The notes beneath the pieces were generated by a model. The model had not been told where the DNA came from and searched no databases. It saw only the letters and a program-made list of their open reading frames with translations. The position numbers were made by a program, and so were the translations under genes. Below are positions 16,306-22,991 of a stretch of DNA of 36,126 nucleotides, piece after piece. Origin of the DNA: Clostridia bacterium (GTDB lineage Bacteria > Bacillota > Clostridia > Christensenellales > Aristaeellaceae); the NCBI GenBank assembly GCA_017550745.1, contig JAFZOG010000018.1, positions 1 to 36,126 of the forward strand, written 5' to 3'. Position 1 is the stretch's first letter, and each line of letters opens with the position of its first letter.

Positions 16306-17736
16306 TCACAGACCCAGCTTGTAGGGGTTCAGCAGGCCGTTGGGGTCCAGCGCCTTTTTCAGCCCCTCCGTCACCTGCATGGCGGGGCCGTACTGCTCCT
16401 TCATCAGGCGGGAGAGCTTGAGGCCGATGCCGTGGTGGTCGTTGATCACGCCGCCGTTTTCCATGGCCGCCCGGACGCCCACGTTCCAGATCCGGTTATG
16501 CAGCCGGATGGCTTCCTCCGGGTCCTGGGGCACGTCCTTGGGGTCCACGATGAACCGGGTATAGTTCATGCAGCCCCATTCGTACCAATGGCTGGAATGG
16601 GAAATATAGCGCACGAAGGGGAAATTGTCGTTGATGGCCTTCTTCATGGCCCAGTAAATCTTTTCGATGTTGGCGTAGGTGGCCACGGTGTCCATGGTGC
16701 CGAACATCTGGGGAATATCCATGATGTGGCCGGGGTAGAAGAAGGTGATGCGGTTTTCATACCACTTTTCGCCGTATTCGCTGCCCAGGTCCTGGCCGCC
16801 CCACTTCTTGGCGATTTCCAGGATGATTTCCATTTCGATGTCCACGATGCGCTGGATGCCTTCCACGGCCAGGTTCATGAAGCAGCCTTTCTTTTCAAAG
16901 CCCAGGATCTTTTTGATGATGGACACCGTTTCCGCTTCGTCGAAGAACCGCAGGATGGAGGGCTTCACCTTCTGCATGATGTCCCGCCCCGCCATATAGC
17001 CGGAGTGCATGTCGGGAAAGAGGAACGCGCGGAACTGGCGGCTTTCCGGCTGCTCAAAGAGCTTGAAGGTGGCTTTGGTGATCACCCCCAGGGTGCCCTC
17101 GGAGCCGATGAAAATCTGGTTCAGGTCCGGCCCCGCCGCGTGCTTGGGCACCGGCAGGGTGTTGATGATATCGCCGTTGGGCAGCACCACTTCCATGGAG
17201 ATGCACATATCGTCGATCTTGCCGTACTTGGTGCTCATGATGCCGATGCCCCGGTGGCCCAGCGCGCCGCCGATGGTGCCGCAGGTGAGGCAGGAGGGGA
17301 TATGCATGCAGGAATAGCCCTTTTCGTTGGCGTACCATTCCAGCTGCTGGAAGATCATGCCCGCTTCGGCGGTGATGGTGCGGCTCACCTCGTCGATCTC
17401 GATCAGACGGCTCATGCGCTTCATATCCATCATGATGCCCCCGGCCATGGGCAGCGCGCCGCCCTGGGAGCCGCTGCCGCCGCCCCAGATGTGTACGGGG
17501 ATTTTATAATAATTGGCGATTTTGAGCACCTTGCTCACTTCTTCGCTGCCGCCCGGCCGCACGATCCAGTCCGGCATGGGGGGCACCTGGCCCCGGTCCG
17601 CCCACATGCGGCCCACCCAGAAATAATCCACCCCATATGTCATCCGGTCGCTGACGGAAACGGATACGTTTTCCACGCCCACCGCGTCCTCCAGCTCCGT
17701 TTGGATCATATCGCCCATAAATGCCTTGCGTTCCAT
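16306..17736 (-). CDS. FAD-binding dehydrogenase, AGPS/GlcD superfamily
   Basis: A 476-residue flavoprotein. The FAD_binding_4 domain (about 45-190) reads PDWIVRPGGSEEVSKVLKIA, IWGGGSGSQGG and SCLTCGTIGGALGHRGIG. The C-terminal domain has FVRYISHSSHWYEWGC in place of the HxGDGNxH of GlcD-type enzymes, then DHHGIGLKLSRLM and DPNGLLNPYKLGL. The SHxxHxYxxG form and HHG motif resemble alkylglycerone-phosphate synthase and related oxidases more than lactate dehydrogenase. I start it at ATG 17736, with GGGAGG ten bases upstream; the in-frame ATG at 17754 lies at the edge of that ribosome site. Adjacent Fe-S and Etf genes suggest it oxidises a pathway alcohol or hydroxyacid and feeds EtfAB2. Confidence 0.88.
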   Translation of the reverse strand: MERKAFMGDMIQTELEDAVGVENVSVSVSDRMTYGVDYFWVGRMWADRGQVPPMPDWIVRPGGSEEVSKVLKIANYYKIPVHIWGGGSGSQGGALPMAGGIMMDMKRMSRLIEIDEVSRTITAEAGMIFQQLEWYANEKGYSCMHIPSCLTCGTIGGALGHRGIGIMSTKYGKIDDMCISMEVVLPNGDIINTLPVPKHAAGPDLNQIFIGSEGTLGVITKATFKLFEQPESRQFRAFLFPDMHSGYMAGRDIMQKVKPSILRFFDEAETVSIIKKILGFEKKGCFMNLAVEGIQRIVDIEMEIILEIAKKWGGQDLGSEYGEKWYENRITFFYPGHIMDIPQMFGTMDTVATYANIEKIYWAMKKAINDNFPFVRYISHSSHWYEWGCMNYTRFIVDPKDVPQDPEEAIRLHNRIWNVGVRAAMENGGVINDHHGIGLKLSRLMKEQYGPAMQVTEGLKKALDPNGLLNPYKLGL

Positions 17737-17741
17737 CGCTG

Positions 17742-18692
17742 TTATTCCTCCCATACTTTGTGTTCAAGCGTTATTCCGCGGCTTCGCAGGAAAGCGCGGC
17801 ATTCTTCGTCGTCCGCCATGGCCTGGCGCGCGCCTAGGCGGGTGCATTTGATGGCCGCCGCCGCGCTGGCGTACTGGCAGGCTTCGCCGTTGGCATAGCC
17901 CCGTATCTTGCCCGCGGCAAAGGCGCCGTGGAAGGTGTCGCCGCAGCCGTTGGTATCTACCGCATGCACCGGATAGCTTTCATATCGGCGCATGCCCTTT
18001 TCATCCAGCAGGATGCCGCCCCGGACGCCCTGGGTCACCACCAGGACCTCGGGCCGGTACGCATCATACAGCTTTTCCGCGGCTTTCTCGGCGGTATCCT
18101 CCCCGGTGATTTTCAGCGCGAATTCCTCGGAGGGGATCAGATAATCCGCAAAGGGCAAAAGCCTCTCGACCCCCGGGTACGTGCCGCCCGCGTCGTAGCT
18201 GACCTTGACGCCCATCTTTCTGCATTCCCTGGCCGCGTATACCGCGGCGTCCAGCATATGCCCGTCCACGTGCAGCACCCGGGCATGGGCCAGCATGTCC
18301 CTGTCCAGCTCTTCCGGGGCGGGGGGCTCCACGGTGCCCCTGTTCCAAATGCAGGTGCGGCTGGAGGCGGCCTGATTTAAAAGCACCACGGAATGGAAGC
18401 TGACGCCGCCGGGAACCACGCGCACCGCGCTGGTATCCACCTGCCAGCGCCTGAAATCCTCCATCATGAACGCGCCGAAGGGGTCGCCGCCGATGGTGCC
18501 CATATAGGCAGCGGGGATGCCCAGCCTGCTGGCGGCCACCAGGGCCGTGGCGCAGGGGCCGCCCCCCTGTACCTTGGTTTCAATGCCCTGCTGCTTGGTG
18601 TCCTCCGCGGGGAAATGATCCACCACCATCAGCGTATCATAAACCGTGGAGCCGATGCCCACCATCAGGGGCCACGTTTTGAAATCACGCAT
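17742..18692 (-). CDS. PfkB family carbohydrate kinase
   Basis: A 316-residue kinase of the ribokinase/PfkB family. It begins with the strand of VGIGSTVYDT and has the sugar-binding VQGGGPCATALVAASRLG (about 41-58). The ATP/anion-hole signature DTNGCGDTFHGAFAAG (246-261) holds the catalytic base D252. The end, AAIKCTRLGAR, is like that of the sulfofructose-kinase/IolC-related branch. The next upstream gene is a class II aldolase, which suggests it makes a ketose or keto-acid 1- or 6-phosphate for aldol cleavage. In the inositol pathway IolC does this to 5-dehydro-2-deoxygluconate, and IolB is in the same operon. The start ATG 18692 overlaps the aldolase stop by eight bases. Substrate is not provable from sequence. 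Confidence 0.88.
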   Translation of the reverse strand: MRDFKTWPLMVGIGSTVYDTLMVVDHFPAEDTKQQGIETKVQGGGPCATALVAASRLGIPAAYMGTIGGDPFGAFMMEDFRRWQVDTSAVRVVPGGVSFHSVVLLNQAASSRTCIWNRGTVEPPAPEELDRDMLAHARVLHVDGHMLDAAVYAARECRKMGVKVSYDAGGTYPGVERLLPFADYLIPSEEFALKITGEDTAEKAAEKLYDAYRPEVLVVTQGVRGGILLDEKGMRRYESYPVHAVDTNGCGDTFHGAFAAGKIRGYANGEACQYASAAAAIKCTRLGARQAMADDEECRAFLRSRGITLEHKVWEE

Positions 18693-19518
18693 TGCTGTTC
18701 TCCGCCCGCAGGAGCCTGATTTTTTCACGGCCGAAGGCCGCTACGGCGTTTATGGGCTCCTTCATGAACAGATCCACGGCGAAGATTTCCCGGCTGACGG
18801 CGAACACGCCGTCCAGGAACGAATAGCACACATCGGTGCCGAAATTGATTTTCCGGATGCCGGCGCCGATGGCCCGGGTGATCTGATCGTCGGGCACGCC
18901 GCTGCCGCCGTGGAGCACCAGCGCCGTCTGGGGGAGCGCCTCATGGATTTCCCGGATGCGGTCCACGGCGATGACGGGGGCCTGCTTATAATGGCCGTGG
19001 GCCGTGCCCACCATGATGGCCAGGGCGTCCACCCCGGTGCGCCGGACGAATTCCACCGCCTCGTCCACCCGGGTGTAGTCCGTGGGCACGCCGTCCTTGG
19101 CGGAACCGATGTGCCCCAGTTCGCCCTCCACCTGCACCCCTACGGCGTGGGCGAAATCCACCACGTCCTTGAGGATTTTTACGTTTTCTTCAAAGGGCTC
19201 GGTGCTGGCGTCCCGCATGACGCCGGTGCAGCCCCAGCGCAGGGCCTTGGCCACCACCTGCCGGTCCGCGCCGTGATCCAGGTGCAGGGCAATCTTGACC
19301 TTCGATTTTTGGGCCGCCGCCACCAGGGCGGGCATCATGAACTCCGCCTCAAAATTGGAAAACAGGCGGCTGTACATTTGCAGGATCACGCAGGAATTGG
19401 CTTCCTCGGCGGCGCGGATGATGCCAAGGGCCGTTTCTGCGTTGTACACGTTGAACGCCGGGACGGCGCATTGCTTTTCTTCCGCGATGTCCAATACGGT
19501 TTTCAGGCTGACGAGCAC
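18685..19518 (-). CDS. Class II (zinc) aldolase, FbaA/GatY/IolJ family
   Basis: A 277-residue metal-dependent aldolase that splits a ketose-phosphate-type compound into dihydroxyacetone phosphate and an aldehyde. Family residues are in place: the catalytic/metal pair in HLDHG (D81, H82), E133 in EGELGHIG, the zinc histidines in VGTAHGHYK (H174/H176) and LHGGSGV (H203), and INFGTD for phosphate binding. Members include fructose- and tagatose-bisphosphate aldolases and IolJ, which cleaves 2-deoxy-5-keto-gluconate-6-phosphate. The start is GTG 19518 with GGGAGGG eight bases upstream; no better ATG fits. Position between a sugar isomerase and a PfkB kinase gives the classical isomerise-phosphorylate-cleave set. 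Confidence 0.92.
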   Translation of the reverse strand: MLVSLKTVLDIAEEKQCAVPAFNVYNAETALGIIRAAEEANSCVILQMYSRLFSNFEAEFMMPALVAAAQKSKVKIALHLDHGADRQVVAKALRWGCTGVMRDASTEPFEENVKILKDVVDFAHAVGVQVEGELGHIGSAKDGVPTDYTRVDEAVEFVRRTGVDALAIMVGTAHGHYKQAPVIAVDRIREIHEALPQTALVLHGGSGVPDDQITRAIGAGIRKINFGTDVCYSFLDGVFAVSREIFAVDLFMKEPINAVAAFGREKIRLLRAENSNA

Positions 19519-19539
19519 GGCTTATCCCTCCCTTTTTGC

Positions 19540-20931
19540 TTACTTTACGCTGTCCAGTTTCAGGTTGGGCACGAATCGGGTAAATTCGCGGATCACGTCC
19601 GCCAAATCCCCCTCCACCTCGCACATGTGGTGGATGTAGGGGCCTTCCACCAGCTTCCGTTCCCAAGCGGGCAGGTCGTCAAACTGCGCCCACAGGTAGG
19701 TGCCGAAGGTGTAGGGGCCGTCCGCGGAGGTACAGGTGCCGGCTAAAATGCTGTAATCGCCATTGTCCTGGTCGAAGCGGGCGATGGTATATTTGCCGTC
19801 CTTCACCTGGAACCACTGGCGCATGTTCACGTTCTTGCAGGGGCTGCCTTCCTTTTTGAGGCTGTACGCGAAGGGGCCGCAGTGCCACAGCAATTCCGTG
19901 TTCCTGTCCTCCGGATGGCGCACGGTAAATTCACCCAGGAAGGGAATCTTCTCGCCCAGGGCCGCGCAGGACAGCAGGGCCATGGTGATGGCGGCGTGCA
20001 TGTCGCTTTCGCAGGAAATGATATAGCCCATATCGGCCAATACGCTGTACGCCGTGCAGGGCATGGCGCCCACGGCCAGCTGCATGGCCGTCCAGCACTC
20101 GGCGGACACGGCCTGGACCCGGTATGTTTCAAACACCCACTGATACAGCAGCACAAAGGCGTACACCTTTTTCAGCAGCGGCGGGGTGATATCGTCCATT
20201 TCGTAGCGGGACAAAAGCAGCCTGGCCCCCGCCTCCAGCTCGGCGTCCTTCTCCTTCAATATTTTATTGTACTGGTCCACGACCACCGCCAGGTTCACCG
20301 GCACGATCTGCAGGCCGAACTTCTCCATCAATTCGCCTTCGTTGAAGATCACGGAGCAGAAGGGCTTGGGCCGCATGCCCACCTGGGCGATGCGCATGCC
20401 GGTGAAATTTTTCACCATGCAGCTCACCCGGACGAACCGGTCCAGCCCCTTGGCGAAGATTTCGCTGTCCACCCGGCAGGTTTCGATGAAGCTGAAGGGG
20501 ATATGCAGCCGCTGGAACTGCCTGCTCACGCCGAAGATGCCGCACTGGCTGTCGGTAAAGCGGGAGCCGTCCGGCAGGAATTCATCGTCCTGCATGGCCC
20601 AGATGCAGGCGGGCTTGCCCACGCCCCTTGCCACCTGGGCGGCGATTTCCTCGTTGCCGAAATTGGCGTTGATGATCAGCACCGCGTCCACCTTTTCCGC
20701 CTTGAACCGCTCGATCACCCTGTCCGCGTCCTCGTCGCAGTACATCACGTCCACCGGATTGATGCCCTTTAAGTCCGCAAAGGACACGTGCTCGGAGGCA
20801 AAATGCTCCTCAATGTACTTGACGGCAGCGCGGCCCCGCTCCTCCGCTTTTTCCCAATTAAAAATCCCGGGCCGGGCGCTCACGTCCCGCCGCATGGGGG
20901 CCAATCCGATTTTGACCTTGTAATTCAGCAT
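19540..20931 (-). CDS. L-fucose/L-arabinose isomerase family protein
   Basis: A 463-residue protein of the FucI/AraA isomerase superfamily, which interconverts aldoses and ketoses with a Mn2+ ion. The central part has the family pattern AVSAECWTAMQLAVGAMPC, then GYIISCESDMHAAITMALLS. The acids of AEC/CES-D and a late His (IHHMCEVEG) are probable metal ligands. The N-terminal region (ADRVIERFKAEKVDAVLIINANFGNEE) matches the Rossmann-like domain of these enzymes. At 463 residues it is shorter than E. coli FucI (about 590), like many uncharacterised FucI-like proteins in Firmicutes. It is the first gene of the 13-gene operon and probably acts early in the pathway; the sugar is unknown. Confidence 0.85.
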   Translation of the reverse strand: MLNYKVKIGLAPMRRDVSARPGIFNWEKAEERGRAAVKYIEEHFASEHVSFADLKGINPVDVMYCDEDADRVIERFKAEKVDAVLIINANFGNEEIAAQVARGVGKPACIWAMQDDEFLPDGSRFTDSQCGIFGVSRQFQRLHIPFSFIETCRVDSEIFAKGLDRFVRVSCMVKNFTGMRIAQVGMRPKPFCSVIFNEGELMEKFGLQIVPVNLAVVVDQYNKILKEKDAELEAGARLLLSRYEMDDITPPLLKKVYAFVLLYQWVFETYRVQAVSAECWTAMQLAVGAMPCTAYSVLADMGYIISCESDMHAAITMALLSCAALGEKIPFLGEFTVRHPEDRNTELLWHCGPFAYSLKKEGSPCKNVNMRQWFQVKDGKYTIARFDQDNGDYSILAGTCTSADGPYTFGTYLWAQFDDLPAWERKLVEGPYIHHMCEVEGDLADVIREFTRFVPNLKLDSVK

Positions 20932-20984
20932 ATCAACCCGCCTTCTTTCTTCCGTTCTTGATTCAGGAGGATCATTCTGGAACT

Positions 20985-21013
20985 ATTGTAATCCACGGAT
21001 CGGAGAAAGGAAA
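20985..21013 (-). promoter_or_regulatory. Probable promoter of the 13-gene operon
   Basis: On the minus strand a fair -10, TACAAT (20990-20985), follows a poor -35, TTTCCT (21013-21008), with a 17-base spacer. A weak -35 beside an upstream palindrome fits an activator-dependent promoter. Transcription would start near 20978, about 47 bases before the isomerase ATG. Confidence 0.4.
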
Positions 21014-21045
21014 TATCTTATATTCATGATTTTATATAAGGATAT
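21013..21045. promoter_or_regulatory. AT-rich inverted repeat, candidate operator
   Basis: ATATCTTATAT (21013-21023) and ATATAAGGATAT (21034-21045) are inverted copies with one extra base in the right arm. The repeat lies between the two divergent promoters, directly upstream of each. The surrounding DNA is far more AT-rich than the rest of the window. A binding site for a shared activator, for example the YesN-type regulator encoded at 24740-26260, is a reasonable inference. Confidence 0.45.
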
Positions 21046-21061
21046 TGCGTATTTTGATATA

Positions 21062-21090
21062 TTGTCCAAATTTACGGCGGAGGGTATAAT
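21062..21090 (+). promoter_or_regulatory. Sigma-A promoter of the Gfo/Idh-ThuA operon
   Basis: TTGTCC (21062-21067), a 17-base spacer and a consensus TATAAT (21085-21090). It points at the GTG start at 21142, leaving a leader of roughly 45 bases that includes AAGGAGGG at 21128-21135. Confidence 0.8.
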
Positions 21091-21141
21091 GGAACCAAAA
21101 GGGCATCTTTCCTGGCGCCGCGTACATAAGGAGGGATTTTC

Positions 21142-22239
21142 GTGAAAAAATACCGCGCTGCCGTGATCGGGCTCGGCTTTATCGGCCCGCTGCATTTGGA
21201 CGCGCTGATGCGCGTGCCCCAGGCGGAAATCGCCGCCGTCTGCGACGCGGACCCTGCCGCCCTGCGGCTTCACGCCGAACGGCTGGGGGTGCCCGCCGTG
21301 GCGGACTGGCACGCGGTCATCGACGATCCTTCCATCGATGTGATCCATAACTGCCTGCCCCCCGGGCTGCACGACGCGGTGAACCGCGCCGCGCTGCTTC
21401 AGGGCAAGCACCTCTACTGCGAAAAGCCCCTGTCCCTCACCGCCGCTTCCGCCCGGCAGATGGCGGAGCTGGCGGAAAAGCAGGGCGTCAGGGCGGCGCT
21501 GAACCATCAGTACCGCATGAACGCCGCCGTGCGGGAAATGCGCGCCCAGGTGCAAAAGGGCATGGCGGGGCGCGTGCTGGCCGTCACCGGCTGCTATTTG
21601 CAGGAATCCGCCGTCCGGGCAAGCGACTGGTCCTCCCGGATGGAAAATACAGGCATCTCCCGCACCCTCAGCGATATCGGCACCCACTGGGCGGACACGG
21701 CCTGCTGCGTGCTGGGGCAGCCCATCGCCCGGGTATTTGCCGACCTGCATATCCACCACCCCGTCCGTACGGACAGCGAAGGAAAAGCCCACAGGATGGA
21801 TACGGAGGACACGGGCTTCATCCTGATGCGGTTCGAGGACGGCACGCCCGGCCAGGTGACCGTGAGCAAAGCCGCCAGCGGCCACAAAAACGACCTGCGG
21901 CTTTCCGTCTGGGGAGACAGCTATTCCCTGGCCTGGGAGCAGGAGCAGCCGGACCGCCTGCGCCGGGGCATCCAGGGGGTGGGCTTTGAAACCGTCTACA
22001 TGAACCCCAAAACCTGCCAGGCGGAAACGCGGCCCTTCATCACCGCCCCCATGGGCCACGTGATGGGCTGGCCGGATGCCCTGCGCAACGCCGTGCAGGC
22101 CTTTTATGATTCCCTGGCCGATCCAAAGGCCCCGTCCCCCTGCGCCACGCTGCGGGACGGTTTTGCCCACATGGCCTTCGTGGAGGCCTGCGTTCAAAGT
22201 TCCCGGGAAAACCGATGGGTGGAGGTGGAAGCATGGTAA
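21142..22239 (+). CDS. Gfo/Idh/MocA family NAD(P)-dependent oxidoreductase
   Basis: A 365-residue dehydrogenase of the glucose-fructose oxidoreductase/inositol dehydrogenase family. The Rossmann start reads AVIGLGFIGPLHLDAL (GxGxxG). The family EKP motif is in LYCEKPLS and the catalytic D/H pair is in SDIGTHWAD. Members oxidise sugars, cyclitols or glycosides at one carbon, often C3, or reduce the ketone. The start is GTG 21142, with AAGGAGGG seven bases upstream. The downstream ThuA-like gene overlaps its stop. With an IolB gene in the divergent operon, an inositol-dehydrogenase-like role is possible; the ThuA partner instead suggests 3-keto-sugar chemistry. Confidence 0.9.
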   Translation: MKKYRAAVIGLGFIGPLHLDALMRVPQAEIAAVCDADPAALRLHAERLGVPAVADWHAVIDDPSIDVIHNCLPPGLHDAVNRAALLQGKHLYCEKPLSLTAASARQMAELAEKQGVRAALNHQYRMNAAVREMRAQVQKGMAGRVLAVTGCYLQESAVRASDWSSRMENTGISRTLSDIGTHWADTACCVLGQPIARVFADLHIHHPVRTDSEGKAHRMDTEDTGFILMRFEDGTPGQVTVSKAASGHKNDLRLSVWGDSYSLAWEQEQPDRLRRGIQGVGFETVYMNPKTCQAETRPFITAPMGHVMGWPDALRNAVQAFYDSLADPKAPSPCATLRDGFAHMAFVEACVQSSRENRWVEVEAW

Positions 22240-22964
22240 ACGTGCTGGTCTGGTATGAAAACCGCCCGCTGCCGGAAGCGGCGGAAAAAGAAAAAAACGT
22301 TTATCCCCAAGGGATTCACGGGGCTTTGGCTGAATTGTTCGGGGCCGAAACCGATCTGAACGTCCGCGCCGCCGTGATGCAGGATCCCCGGCAGGGGCTC
22401 AGCGACGAAAGCCTCGCTTGGGCCGACGTGCTGGTGTATTTCAGCCATAAGCATTGGCGGGAAATCGCCGAGGACCGGGTGGACGCCATGCACAAGCGCG
22501 TCCTGGAGGGCATGGGCCTGGTGCTGCTGCATTCCGCCCACGCCAGCCGCATCTTCGCCCGCCTCATGGGCACCCGCACCCAAAGCCTCAGGTGGCGGGA
22601 AAACGACGAATGGCAGCGGGTCTGGACCGTCATGCCCGGCCATCCCATCGCCCGGGGATTGGAAAAAGAATACTTTGTCATCCCCCAGGACGAAACCTAT
22701 GGGGAATACTTTGAAATCCCCCAGCCCGACGACCTGGTTTTCCTCACCACCGCCCAGGGCGGGGAGGTGCTGCGCAGCGGCTGCTGCTGGTACAGGGGGC
22801 AGGGACGGGTTTTCTATTTTGCGTCCGGCCACGAAACCTATCCGGTCTATTACCAGAAAGAAGTGCGCACCGTGCTGCTTAACGCAGTGCGCTGGGCCGC
22901 CGCGGGCAGCCGTACAGGCTGGCCCGTCTGGGCGCGCGAAACAGAGCCGCCGCAGCAGGTATGA
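22233..22964 (+). CDS. ThuA-like domain protein
   Basis: A 243-residue protein of the ThuA (trehalose utilisation) family, a glutamine-amidotransferase-like fold. The N-terminal segment reads VNVLVWYENRP and is followed by YPQGIHGALAELF. A central LVLLHSAHASRIFARLMGT and the end GRVFYFASGHETYPVYY are typical of the family. ThuA proteins, together with Gfo/Idh partners such as ThuB, act on 3-keto-disaccharides in rhizobia; the chemistry of most members is unknown. The ATG at 22233 overlaps the preceding stop (ATGGTAA), with GGAGG seven bases upstream. The two genes form a two-gene plus-strand operon. Confidence 0.85.
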   Translation: MVNVLVWYENRPLPEAAEKEKNVYPQGIHGALAELFGAETDLNVRAAVMQDPRQGLSDESLAWADVLVYFSHKHWREIAEDRVDAMHKRVLEGMGLVLLHSAHASRIFARLMGTRTQSLRWRENDEWQRVWTVMPGHPIARGLEKEYFVIPQDETYGEYFEIPQPDDLVFLTTAQGGEVLRSGCCWYRGQGRVFYFASGHETYPVYYQKEVRTVLLNAVRWAAAGSRTGWPVWARETEPPQQV

Positions 22965-22971
22965 GGGCCCT

Positions 22972-22989
22972 GCTTTTAAAGCGAAAAGC
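22972..22989. terminator. Weak terminator between convergent genes
   Basis: GCTTTT (22972-22977) pairs with AAAAGC (22984-22989) in the 27-bp gap between the ThuA-like gene (plus) and the histidine kinase (minus). The stem is short and AT-rich, so efficiency is doubtful. Confidence 0.3.
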
Positions 22990-22991
22990 CT

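Noticed and set aside
17742-18692. Naming the PfkB kinase iolC or a sulfofructose kinase
   Set aside because: Motifs place it in the PfkB family only; substrate specificity needs phylogeny.
11143-20931. Calling the operon a complete myo-inositol (iol) operon
   Set aside because: IolD and IolE are absent and the FucI-like isomerase, FGGY kinase and Etf genes do not belong to that pathway.
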